From IMG/VR virus record IMGVR_UViG_3300013119_000772, positions 1-51,507 of that record: DNA of 51,507 bases. One strand, 5' to 3'. A program made the translations under genes and the position numbers. Below the pieces are notes generated by a model, which saw nothing but the letters and a program-made list of their open reading frames with translations, had not been told where the DNA came from and made no database searches. The first letter of the stretch is position 1. Each line of letters begins with the position of its first letter. This DNA is from a virus. Below, piece by piece: positions 44,034 to 51,507 of this stretch.

Positions 44034-45613
44034 CGTTCCAATTAGACAAAAAACAACAAGTTAAAGAAATACTTAAATGCGGGAAGGAACCCGCTTATTT
44101 TTTAAAGACTTACGCAAGAATTTCCCATCCCATGTATGGGCTTATTTTATTTGATACTTATGATTTCCAAGACGACCTTCTTAAAGATTTTAATGATTAT
44201 CGCTTTAATGTTATTTTAAAGGCGCGCCAGTTAGGGATTTCAACAATCACTGCTGGCTATATTGTTTGGTTGATGTTGTTTCACCGTGACAAATCAATTC
44301 TTGTTATGGCGACCAAATTTGCAACAGCGGGCAACTTAGTAAAGAAGGTCAAGGGCGTTATGCGCAACTTGCCAGATTGGCTTAAGATCGCCACAATTGA
44401 CGTGGATAACCGGACTTCCTTTGAGCTTTCTAATGGGTCATCTATCAAAGCAGCGTCTACCTCTGGTGATGCCGGTCGTTCTGAGGCACTGTCTTTGCTG
44501 GTTCTTGATGAGGCTGCACACATTGAAGGACTTGAAGAACTGTGGACCGGTCTGTATCCTACACTATCAACTGGTGGGCGATGCATAGCACTTTCAACGC
44601 CCAACGGGGTCGGTAACTGGTTCCATAAAACATGTATGGATGCTGAAGGCGGCAGCAATAACTTTAACCTTACAACACTCCAGTGGGACGTTCACCCCGA
44701 GCGTGATGAAGCTTGGTATAAGAAAGAAACCAAGAACATGTCAAAACGCCAGATTGCACAAGAGCTTGAGTGCAATTTCAATACTTCTGGCGAGACTGTC
44801 ATAGACCCTGACTGTATGAAGTGGCTATTAGAAAATGTTAAAGAGCCAAAGCACAGAACCGGCTTTGATCGCAATTTCTGGATTTGGGAAGAATTCGATC
44901 CCACATGTAACTATCTTGCGGTGGCAGATGTTTCGCGAGGCGATGGCGCTGACTATTCAACATTACACATGATTAAATTAGAGACGCTGGAAATCGTGGG
45001 CGAGTATCAAGGGAAGCCAACGCCCGATATGTATGCAAACTTCTTGAATCAAGTAGGGAGAGAATTTGGAAATGCGATGCTTGTAGTAGAGAACAATAAC
45101 ATCGGTTACACGGTTCTCGATAAACTCGTTGAACACGGTTATCCAAATTTGTACTACTCTATTAAGTCTACACATGAGTATATAGAGCAACATCAAGCAG
45201 AAGTTAGAAACTCTGCCGTTGCCGGGTTCACAACCTCAATGAAGACGCGCCCGCTCATCGTTGCGAAATTAGAGGAGTTTATCAGAAACAAACTAATTAA
45301 GATATATTCATCTCGCACAATTAATGAGATGAAAACTTTTATTTGGAAGAACGGTAAACCACAGGCAATGAAAGGATATCATGATGATCTCATCATGGCG
45401 CTAGCGATTGCTTGCTGGGTGAGGGACACAGCATTGCAATCAAACGCACGAGACCTAAACTATCAAAAAGCTTTTGTGAATGCCATTGTTACTTCGAAGA
45501 CTTCTATGAACACTCAAATTAACGGACAACAAGGCTACAAAAAAGATAATATTTTTGATAAAATGGGTGAAGCAAAAGAATTATACGATCAGTATAAATG
45601 GATTATTAAGTGA
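44030..45613 (+). CDS. 17: Terminase large subunit, gp17-like
   Basis: The 527-residue protein is the DNA-packaging motor, with ATPase and nuclease. The N-terminal ATPase has the shifted Walker A KARQLGIST (64-72). It lacks the usual Lys before Ser/Thr but has the early Lys/Arg found in many terminases. Walker B is LLVLDEAA (156-163). The C-terminal RNase H-like nuclease has VADVSRGDGADYS (about 303-315), LVVENNNIG (about 350) and the closing GYHDDLIMALAIA (about 450). In T4 it docks on the portal encoded here by the next gene. Its start overlaps the upstream tagged gene. No intein, intron or frameshift is visible. Confidence 0.95.
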   Translation: MTFQLDKKQQVKEILKCGKEPAYFLKTYARISHPMYGLILFDTYDFQDDLLKDFNDYRFNVILKARQLGISTITAGYIVWLMLFHRDKSILVMATKFATAGNLVKKVKGVMRNLPDWLKIATIDVDNRTSFELSNGSSIKAASTSGDAGRSEALSLLVLDEAAHIEGLEELWTGLYPTLSTGGRCIALSTPNGVGNWFHKTCMDAEGGSNNFNLTTLQWDVHPERDEAWYKKETKNMSKRQIAQELECNFNTSGETVIDPDCMKWLLENVKEPKHRTGFDRNFWIWEEFDPTCNYLAVADVSRGDGADYSTLHMIKLETLEIVGEYQGKPTPDMYANFLNQVGREFGNAMLVVENNNIGYTVLDKLVEHGYPNLYYSIKSTHEYIEQHQAEVRNSAVAGFTTSMKTRPLIVAKLEEFIRNKLIKIYSSRTINEMKTFIWKNGKPQAMKGYHDDLIMALAIACWVRDTALQSNARDLNYQKAFVNAIVTSKTSMNTQINGQQGYKKDNIFDKMGEAKELYDQYKWIIK

Positions 45614-45621
45614 GGCGATAA

Positions 45622-47649
45622 ATGGCAAACAACAATAGAAATAAATCAAGAGGCAAAAACCCAGCGAACGAAGACTCAAATCTCTTTAAAGCGCTGACGA
45701 GATTGTTCTCGGGACCAATCGTTAATTATCGGTCTCAATCCGGTCGCAAGATCCGGCGGCAGCATATGGACAAATATGCTGCACGGTTCAAGTCTGCATC
45801 CGGTCAACAGTTTAAGAAAGCCTTATACAATCCTCTTGATACAATTGCCACCAATGCAATTGCAAATCAGCGCCGCTCCGAGAGATACATCGATTTTGAT
45901 CAGATGGAGTATATGCCAGAAATCGCGTCCTCCATGGATATCTATGCCGATGAGATGACCACCTACTCAGACTTGCGACCGATGCTTAGTATCAAGTGTC
46001 CGAATGAAGAAATCAAAGCAGTCTTAGCAATTCTTTTTGACAACATTCTTAGCCTTCAATACAATCTTTTTGGCTGGGCACGGACAATGTGTAAGTATGG
46101 AGACTTCTTTCTCTATCTCGACATTGATGAGAAGTACGGCATCAAATCAGTTATTGCACTCCCTTCCCCAGAAATCGAACGCTTGGAAGGAGAAGACTCC
46201 ACGAACCCCAACTATGTGCAATATCAGTGGAACTCTGCCGGAATGACGTTTGAAAATTGGCAGGTTTGCCATTTCCGTATTCTCGGAAACGACAAGTACA
46301 TCCCGTACGGCACCTCTATCCTTGAGCCTGCCCGCCGCATCTGGCGCCAACTGACGCTTATGGAAGATGCGATGATGGCGTATCGTGTTGTTCGGTCTTC
46401 CGAGCGCCGAGTGTTCAAGATCGACGTAGGCTCGATCCCCCCACAAGATGTCGAGCAGTATATGCAAAAGATTGTAACACAACTCAAGCGCCATTCGGTA
46501 GTAGATCCTAGCACAGGTAGAGTGGACCTTCGTTATAATCCGATGAGCATCGAAGAAGATTACTTTATTCCAGTGCGCGCTGGCTCTGTCACTGACATTC
46601 AAAGTTTAGCCGGCGCACAGAATATTACACAGATTGACGATATTAAGTATCTGCGCGATAAACTGTTCTCTGCGTTAAAGATTCCCCAAGCATATCTTGC
46701 CATGGGCGAAGGAGCAGCAGAAGATAAGACCACACTCGCACAGAAAGACATTCGATTTGCACGCACAGTCCAGAGGCTTCAGCGCGTTATTATCGCTGAA
46801 CTAGAAAAGATATCTATTATTCATCTTTATACTTTAGGATTCCGCGGCGACGACCTGTTAAGCTTCAAATTGGCACTCAACAATCCGTCCAAGATTGCAG
46901 AGCTTCAAGAAGTGGAACACTGGAAAGCTAAGTTTGATATTGCCGGCGCAGCCACCGAGGGTTACTTCTCTCGTCGTTGGGTTGCTGATAACATCTTTGG
47001 CTTGTCTCACGAAGAATTCGCGCGAAACCAGAAAGAAATGTATTACGACCGTAAGCACGATGCAGCACTCCAAGCTGTTGCCGAAGGCGGCGAAGCCGCA
47101 GCAGGCGGCGGAGGACTCGGCGGAGGACTCGGCGGAGGACTTGGTGGTGACCTCGGTGGCGGTGACCTCGGGGGAGATGATCTTGGAGGCGGAGACGATC
47201 TGGGCGGTGATCTGGGCGGTCCGGAAGAGATGCCGGCAGGTGATGCTGGTGGAGGCGCCGAGGGCGGAGGAGAAGAGTCTCCACTTCTCGCAGTTCCCCC
47301 GGGATCGCGAAATGAGCCCCGTCTTACTCCGGGCGCAAAGGGGAAAGTATATCACCCCACCACTATCGATCAGCGAAAGGCTGGAGCCCGAAAACGCTCA
47401 AATGCCGCTAAATATTCTAGAGAAAAAGCCAGCGCCACACTGCGAAACGTTTTCCCCGGCGCGGAGATCAACAAGATCCCCAGCGCAGCAGCAGGGATTT
47501 ACGAGCAAGAACAGTCTATTTATAACTTGAGAGAACAAACCGAAGAAGATAAGTTGTTTAACATCAATGATTCTCTTAGGGTATTGATCCAAGATTTAGA
47601 AAATAAAAAATTATTAACGGAGCAGAAGAAAGATGAAGACAAAACATAA
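45622..47649 (+). CDS. 20: Portal protein, gp20-like, with Gly-rich insert
   Basis: This 675-residue protein is the dodecameric portal of the head vertex through which DNA passes and on which the prohead assembles. Family features include DQMEYMPEIASSMDIYADEM (about 92-111), WRQLTLMEDAMMAYRVVRSSERRV (split here around 240-263), a VDLRYNPMSIEEDYFIPVR stretch (about 302-320) and IPQAYLAMGEGAA (about 354-366). After about residue 485 comes a 60-residue low-complexity Gly/Leu/Asp-rich segment encoded by imperfect 12-base repeats (47104-47220), then a basic tail. T4 gp20 (524) is shorter. It overlaps the following gene by 17 bases. Confidence 0.93.
   Translation: MANNNRNKSRGKNPANEDSNLFKALTRLFSGPIVNYRSQSGRKIRRQHMDKYAARFKSASGQQFKKALYNPLDTIATNAIANQRRSERYIDFDQMEYMPEIASSMDIYADEMTTYSDLRPMLSIKCPNEEIKAVLAILFDNILSLQYNLFGWARTMCKYGDFFLYLDIDEKYGIKSVIALPSPEIERLEGEDSTNPNYVQYQWNSAGMTFENWQVCHFRILGNDKYIPYGTSILEPARRIWRQLTLMEDAMMAYRVVRSSERRVFKIDVGSIPPQDVEQYMQKIVTQLKRHSVVDPSTGRVDLRYNPMSIEEDYFIPVRAGSVTDIQSLAGAQNITQIDDIKYLRDKLFSALKIPQAYLAMGEGAAEDKTTLAQKDIRFARTVQRLQRVIIAELEKISIIHLYTLGFRGDDLLSFKLALNNPSKIAELQEVEHWKAKFDIAGAATEGYFSRRWVADNIFGLSHEEFARNQKEMYYDRKHDAALQAVAEGGEAAAGGGGLGGGLGGGLGGDLGGGDLGGDDLGGGDDLGGDLGGPEEMPAGDAGGGAEGGGEESPLLAVPPGSRNEPRLTPGAKGKVYHPTTIDQRKAGARKRSNAAKYSREKASATLRNVFPGAEINKIPSAAAGIYEQEQSIYNLREQTEEDKLFNINDSLRVLIQDLENKKLLTEQKKDEDKT
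47086..47280 (+). repeat. Imperfect tandem repeats encoding Gly-rich portal segment
   Basis: The portal C-terminal coding region contains iterated CTCGGCGGAGGA-like units (first copies at about 47117 and 47129) that decay rightward into GGTGACCTCGG variants. They encode GGGLGG, GGDLGG and GGDDLGG. Such arrays expand or contract by slippage, so length may vary among relatives. Confidence 0.7.
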
Positions 47650-48466
47650 TAAAAAAAGAAACACCGCTTTTGTTTATGAAGCCTTAATCAAAGAAGCTAC
47701 ATTGTCGATAATCAAAGGAGACGCCGAGCGAAAGCAGAGCGTTGTTAATGTGATTAAGAAACATTTTGGAGCCAAGACCATTCTGAGAAAAGATTTAGAG
47801 TGTTACCGCTCATTATATGAGAACCAAAACCTAACCAAAGAAACATCCGAGAAGATCCTGCGCGAAGCCAAAATGCAAAAGATGCTTGTAAACCCTGCAG
47901 GACTCTTCGCTGCTCAGAGTGCAATGATTCATGACGTCAATAAAGAAATTGACACCAAGGTCTTTAACAATTTTGTTCCCAATTACAAAACTTTAGCTAC
48001 CATCGATCAGATTTTTAATATCAAAACTGATCCGAAGAGTGTAATCATGCTCGAAAACGAAATCGTCACCAACATGACACAGGCAGCACCAGACAACACA
48101 GAGCCCGAACCAGTTGATAAATTACTCCTTAATACGTTTGTCACAAAGTTTAATGACAAGTACGGAGAGAGTCTCCGCGAAGAGCAACAGCAGCTTTTAA
48201 GCACCTATATCTCGTCTTTTGTTGATAATTCTCTTGCGCTTAAAATGTATCTTAACGAAGAGATTGCGCGGCTTAAGCAAGAATTAGAGGGCGCCTCCGC
48301 GACCGAGTGCTTTAAAGATGACGAAGTAATGGTACAGAAGGCTAATCAAGTAGTCGAAAAGCTGAACAAGTTTGCGCAAGAGCCTCCCTCTGATGCAGTG
48401 TTGTTCACCGTGCTTAAAGCACAAGAATTAGTAGGGGAGATCTATAACGATGGCGCTGACGATTAA
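47633..48466 (+). CDS. Head-region protein between portal and protease, unknown
   Basis: The 277-residue mostly helical, charged protein begins MKTKHNKKRNTAFVYEALIK. It has a Lys/Glu-rich N-terminal half and a C-terminal helical part (YISSFVDNSLALKMYLNEEI, then QKANQVVEKLNKFAQ). In T4 the core proteins gp67 and gp68 lie between portal gp20 and protease gp21. This protein holds that place and has suitable composition, but I cannot see sequence identity. It starts inside the portal gene (17-base overlap) and overlaps the next gene by 17 bases. Confidence 0.62.
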   Translation: MKTKHNKKRNTAFVYEALIKEATLSIIKGDAERKQSVVNVIKKHFGAKTILRKDLECYRSLYENQNLTKETSEKILREAKMQKMLVNPAGLFAAQSAMIHDVNKEIDTKVFNNFVPNYKTLATIDQIFNIKTDPKSVIMLENEIVTNMTQAAPDNTEPEPVDKLLLNTFVTKFNDKYGESLREEQQQLLSTYISSFVDNSLALKMYLNEEIARLKQELEGASATECFKDDEVMVQKANQVVEKLNKFAQEPPSDAVLFTVLKAQELVGEIYNDGADD

Positions 48467-48989
48467 GATCGGAAGAGGACACCAGTCGGCAGTCGTCCGA
48501 TTGGAAATGGATTTGCGAAAGAGTCTCAACGGAGATCTCATGATTTTTGATCATGGAGATATCGACATTGTGTTGTCTCCCTCTAAAAATAAAATTGTAG
48601 CATTTCCCAAAGAGACGATGAATGATATGGTATATGGTGCACAAAATCGTCTATTTGCCCACTTGCGCAAAAAGGGACTAGTGATCCCAGAGTCAATTCA
48701 AGCCGGAGCCTTTTACGGCTCGTTTGAGGCGACAATGGAAGAGCCGTTTAAAGAGAGCCTGAATGCGGCTAAGTTCACACTTATCAATATCTCGAACTTT
48801 ATTAACGAAGAACGTCCGTACTTTGAAGCCACAGAAGCGATTGTCTCGATGACGGACGACGAACTGACGCACCCAGACAACACAGACTCCACCGAGTTAG
48901 GCGAGGTACCTCAATCAACTGAGAAGGGCTCGATTCGACCCGGCTTTACCCGAGATCCCTATTCCTTAAACTATCTATATACAATCTAG
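48450..48989 (+). CDS. Head-region protein, unknown
   Basis: The 179-residue protein starts MALTIKIGRGHQSAVVRLEM inside the preceding gene. The N-terminal 75 residues look like a beta-rich domain (DLMIFDHGDIDIVLSPSKNK, IVAFPKETMND), followed by helix (YGAQNRLFAHLRKKGLVIPE) and an acidic disordered tail with many Thr/Ser/Asp (DDELTHPDNTDSTELGEVPQ). I recognise no family. It is co-linear with the portal-protease block, so a prohead core or assembly protein is the likely role. Confidence 0.6.
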   Translation: MALTIKIGRGHQSAVVRLEMDLRKSLNGDLMIFDHGDIDIVLSPSKNKIVAFPKETMNDMVYGAQNRLFAHLRKKGLVIPESIQAGAFYGSFEATMEEPFKESLNAAKFTLINISNFINEERPYFEATEAIVSMTDDELTHPDNTDSTELGEVPQSTEKGSIRPGFTRDPYSLNYLYTI

Positions 48990-48998
48990 GAGAGAGCA

Positions 48999-49928
48999 AT
49001 GTCAGAAATGCATTTAATTATGAATGGGTGGCGAGGTTACCTCCTCCAAGAGTATAAGAACCAAACGCTTTTTGAAGACACAGCATATATTGCGGGCGTA
49101 CTTGGGATCGTACTCCCTCTTACTGAGTCGGGCAATATTGCCCCTCTAAGCGAAGAACTTAAAAAACAAATTCTGCATGAGCAAATGTTGTTTGAATCCT
49201 TTTGGGATGACGCGGTCCAAACGGTTAAGGACGCCGCCGGAAAAGTTGCCGGCAAGTTTATCGACGCTGCCGAGGGGATTAAAAAGTTTGGCAAAGAAGG
49301 TTGGGCTATCGTAAAACAACTGTATCGAGTTGCAACAAACCCAGATCTAATTCCCAATTTCACGGGCGCCATATGGAAAGTAAATTTAAGACACAAGTGG
49401 CGCACCGGTCTAAAGCCCATATTGGAAGATTTAATACAAAGATTGCCGACGTGGGATATGCCCAACTTTGCTTCTATCGCACAAAGAGCCTTAGACACTA
49501 TAAATAAAGTAATCGAGTCGGTTAAATCCCTGTCAGGATGGAAGAAGGCAATCGCCACTGCTGGATTATCCATAGGGTTTACGTGGATATGGGAAAAGGT
49601 TAAAGATTTTATAGAAGGCTATAGAACGTGGAGTAAAAAGCTTGAATCGGATGAGAGTGAAGGAATGGCAGAACAGTTTAAGACTTGGCTCAAAGCCGCA
49701 GTCAACAGCACCTTTTTAAATGTTTTAAAGACTCAGTTTGTTGGAATGGTAGAAAAACTCATTTCAGTATCTACGGGCGTCAAGGGATGGTGGGATGCAG
49801 CAGTCTCTGCAGTCGGCGGCGTCCAGTTGGTTATCAAAGCCCTCGGCACTTCTTTATCGAGATTCTCGCGCTACACGGGCGGTGGAAAAAAGATAAACCT
49901 TAGCAAGTACACTGCTGCTACAACTTAA
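48999..49928 (+). CDS. Class B-tagged helical protein in the prohead gene block
   Basis: The 309-residue protein begins MSEMHLIMNGWRGYLLQEYK. NGWRGYLLQE fits the class B pattern and ends at an L-Q-E site. After a helical segment with hydrophobic stretches (AYIAGVLGIVLPLTESGN) come amphipathic helices rich in Trp/Lys/Ala (VQTVKDAAGKVAGKFIDAAE, GWKKAIATAGLSIGFTWIWE, then VKGWWDAAVSAVGGVQLVIK). Such amphipathic/hydrophobic helices could interact with membranes. It is a good candidate internal head protein delivered with the DNA, but no family is recognised. A GGAGAGAGCA site precedes ATG. Confidence 0.62.
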   Translation: MSEMHLIMNGWRGYLLQEYKNQTLFEDTAYIAGVLGIVLPLTESGNIAPLSEELKKQILHEQMLFESFWDDAVQTVKDAAGKVAGKFIDAAEGIKKFGKEGWAIVKQLYRVATNPDLIPNFTGAIWKVNLRHKWRTGLKPILEDLIQRLPTWDMPNFASIAQRALDTINKVIESVKSLSGWKKAIATAGLSIGFTWIWEKVKDFIEGYRTWSKKLESDESEGMAEQFKTWLKAAVNSTFLNVLKTQFVGMVEKLISVSTGVKGWWDAAVSAVGGVQLVIKALGTSLSRFSRYTGGGKKINLSKYTAATT

Positions 49929-49943
49929 ACATTAGGAAACAAA

Positions 49944-50267
49944 ATGGAATTATTGACATTTGTCTTGTGTGCCTACGGGCTCACTCAAATTTTAGTATAT
50001 AGCGATCTACCCGCTTTACAAAAATTACGCCCCCCAAAGGACGCCGCCGGCGGCTATGGCAAGGTATTTCACTGCCCTATGTGCATGGGATTTCACGTCG
50101 GATGGCTTTTGATGCTGCTTTCCCCATACACAGAACTATTTAGTTTTGACGTTTCCGTATTCAATTTCTTCCTTCTTGGATGGTTATCTTCGGGAACATC
50201 CTATATATTAAACATGGTCTTTGGAGACAACGGAGTTAAACATGAACACAAATACTTGGACAAATAA
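49944..50267 (+). CDS. Small DUF1360-like membrane protein
   Basis: The 107-residue protein has an N-terminal hydrophobic stretch (LLTFVLCAYGLTQILVYSDL), then FHCPMCMGFHVGWLLMLLSP with a CPMC pair beside a membrane segment, then a third hydrophobic stretch (FNFFLLGWLSSGTSYILNMV). The CxxCxGF/W arrangement next to a membrane helix resembles the DUF1360 family, whose function is unknown. It sits unexpectedly between a tagged protein and the protease. An ATTAGGAAAC site precedes ATG. Confidence 0.6.
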   Translation: MELLTFVLCAYGLTQILVYSDLPALQKLRPPKDAAGGYGKVFHCPMCMGFHVGWLLMLLSPYTELFSFDVSVFNFFLLGWLSSGTSYILNMVFGDNGVKHEHKYLDK

Positions 50268-50312
50268 ATGGATGCTGCAGCCCGTTAGGCGTTGCTGCAA
50301 AGGATCCTAACT

Positions 50313-50918
50313 GTGGGTCAGAAGTTACTTAGAGAATATTATGAACTCTGCGAAGGCGGCATTTGTCAAGACTTGCTGACTGAAGAAGAGAAGGCATATG
50401 TCGCTGATGGCGGCATGTACCTTACTGGAATTATTCAGAAAGCAGACACAGTTAACGGCAACGGTCGAGTTTATCCTCACAAGGTCCTCATGCGCGAGAT
50501 AAAGAACTATGAAAAATTAGTTAGCGAGCGCCGAGCTTTGGGAGAGTTGGACCACCCTGACGACTCTGTGATCAACCTTAAGAACGCGTCCCACATGATG
50601 ACCAAAGTTTGGTGGGACGGCAAAAATGTGATGGGCAAAGCCAAAGTGCTCGATACTCCGTCCGGTCAGGTCTTAAATTCCCTAGTGAAAGCCGGCGTAA
50701 GCATCGGCATTTCGTCTCGGGGAATGGGTTCTGTATCGGAATCCGCCGGCAACACAGTTGTTGAAGACGATTTCCAGCTTATCTGCTTTGATTTTGTATC
50801 TGAACCTTCCACGCCCGGCGCCTTTATGATGAAAGAAGCTAAAGGATACACCAACAGAGTGTTCACCAAAGCGGACCGCATCAACAGATTATTAAACGAG
50901 GTACTTGAAGATGAGTGA
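50313..50918 (+). CDS. 21: Prohead core protease, gp21-like
   Basis: This protein of about 201 residues begins MGQKLLREYYELCEGGICQD. I choose GTG 50313, with AAAGGA 8 bases upstream; an in-frame TTG at 50292 would add 7 residues with a poorer site. Family signatures are a KADTVNGNGRVYP stretch, the catalytic His in ALGELDHPDDS (about residue 83) and the Ser in VSIGISSRGMGSV (about residue 134), matching the U9/herpes-like serine protease fold of T4 gp21. It degrades the scaffold and trims tagged head proteins after I/L-x-E. This makes it the presumed processor of the tagged proteins in the window. It overlaps the next gene by 8 bases. Confidence 0.92.
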   Translation: MGQKLLREYYELCEGGICQDLLTEEEKAYVADGGMYLTGIIQKADTVNGNGRVYPHKVLMREIKNYEKLVSERRALGELDHPDDSVINLKNASHMMTKVWWDGKNVMGKAKVLDTPSGQVLNSLVKAGVSIGISSRGMGSVSESAGNTVVEDDFQLICFDFVSEPSTPGAFMMKEAKGYTNRVFTKADRINRLLNEVLEDE

Positions 50919-51507
50919 CTGGAGTAGTTTTAAAGACGCTAAAAAGCGCAGCGACGCATGGAAAGGCTTTTTAGCCGAGAGTGTCGAACCTAAGATCAAA
51001 GAAGATGTTCCTCTTGATGAGTTTTTCGGAAAACTTAAGTGGGGAAAGACCGGAGGAAAACACGGACTTAGCTATGACAAGCATCAATATACAGGCGATC
51101 TGGTATGCAAGCCGGGCGACAAATGTGCCGGCGGCGATGGAGAGGAAGAGGGCGCAGGCAACGAGCCTGAAACTTATAACGCCGACGACGTAGCTGCTCT
51201 TTATAAGGCAATTGACGACATCCGTCGAATTTTAAACGTAGAAGTTAAGCGTGATGTATTATATAACGAACTTGAAGATCTTATTACAAATCCTCAAGGA
51301 AATAACTATACAATCGAGGAACAGTCAATTCACAAGGCATCTGTAATTCTTAGCCGGATGCCCAAGCTGGGTCCTAATGGAGATTTGGACGTAAAGAAAT
51401 ACCCAAATCTTGCCAAAGTGTTCAACGCCGCTCTTACCACGCAGAAGACTAAAGACCACCTCTATAAGATTCTTGCACGTGCCGGCTTTTTCGGCAAAGA
51501 AGGAGAC
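50911..51507 (+). CDS. Class B-tagged protein at the scaffold position (3' end outside window)
   Basis: The frame stays open to the right edge, giving 199 residues. It begins MSDWSSFKDAKKRSDAWKGF then LAESVEP; WKGFLAE|S is an excellent T4-type protease site (L-x-E|S). Next are a Gly/Lys segment, a Cys pair (LVCKPGDKCAGGDGEEE), and a helical region (VAALYKAIDDIRRILNVEVK, then VLYNELEDLITNPQGNN). In T4, scaffold gp22 follows gp21, but this sequence is not the simple acidic coiled coil expected of gp22. It may instead be a cargo protein inserted there. ATG lies inside the protease gene. Confidence 0.65.
   Translation, partial: MSDWSSFKDAKKRSDAWKGFLAESVEPKIKEDVPLDEFFGKLKWGKTGGKHGLSYDKHQYTGDLVCKPGDKCAGGDGEEEGAGNEPETYNADDVAALYKAIDDIRRILNVEVKRDVLYNELEDLITNPQGNNYTIEEQSIHKASVILSRMPKLGPNGDLDVKKYPNLAKVFNAALTTQKTKDHLYKILARAGFFGKEGD

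Noticed and set aside
49037-49573. Minus-strand open frame of 178 codons
   Set aside because: It is a shadow of the 48999 gene, with no start context or domain.
50268-50312. Repeated GCTGCA words before the protease gene
   Set aside because: Short direct repeats with no evident structure; no consistent regulatory reading.
1-51507. tRNA genes, CRISPR arrays, insertion sequences, inteins
   Set aside because: No cloverleaf-like spacing, regular direct repeats with spacers, transposase motifs or splice-type insertions were seen; terminase, portal and primase frames are uninterrupted.

Overview
The window is a contiguous piece of a tailed-phage genome. It is a T4-like contractile-tailed virus, probably infecting a Gram-negative, most likely aquatic, bacterium. 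Every supported gene lies on the + strand. Genes are packed with 1-44 base overlaps (ATGA, GTGA and TAATG junctions), and I see no tRNA, CRISPR array, insertion sequence or integrase. The T4-type identity rests on recognisable homologues of gp25, gp6, gp61 (primase), gp47/gp46, gp17 (large terminase), gp20 (portal) and gp21 (prohead protease). The Gram-negative host is inferred from a Rz-like spanin candidate. The marine/aquatic guess is an inference from overall protein style only.

Layout. 1-4.35 kb: the end of an unknown gene, then baseplate wedge genes (gp25-like, gp6-like) and a DNRLRE-like structural protein. 4.34-15.5 kb: one 3734-residue giant protein with LamG-like (concanavalin-fold) segments. 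15.5-29.5 kb: nine further virion-type proteins. Three of them share an N-terminal LT..G(R)...G.F....F..DD..Y motif, and two form a tandem paralogue pair. 29.5-32.0 kb: a small HEXXH protein, a RuvC-like resolvase, a SlyD-type FKBP with an extra SAP/Rho-N-like tail, a rho-independent terminator, and a DnaG/gp61-type primase. 32.0-44.0 kb: an accessory block of short proteins carrying recurring N-terminal peptides. Embedded in it are a fused Mre11-Rad50 (gp47-gp46) protein, a ParB/Srx-fold protein, an FtsZ/tubulin-like GTPase and a candidate lysis cassette. 44.0-51.5 kb: terminase, portal, two unknown head-region proteins, a tagged cargo-like protein, a small membrane protein, the prohead protease, and an unfinished tagged gene at the position of the T4 scaffold gene.

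How it may work together. Thirteen proteins between 32.0 kb and the right end begin with one of three peptide types. Class A is MKITKxQLKxIIxEE (7 genes), class B is xENWRKFxxE-like (4 genes), and class C is IDPRYFMDEKxxxIKEE (2 genes). Their downstream bodies are unrelated, and they sit around the terminase, portal and prohead protease genes. Class B resembles the capsid-targeting leaders of T4 internal proteins and ends at plausible gp21-type cleavage sites. My leading hypothesis is a modular N-terminal address system that loads many cargo proteins into the prohead, where the protease would trim them. This is inference and needs virion proteomics.

Three sigma70-type promoters (each with a 17-base spacer) serve the FKBP, the primase and the Mre11-Rad50 fusion. 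The last promoter is overlaid by a long dyad that looks like an operator. The structural genes probably rely on other, late promoters, for which only weak candidates are visible.
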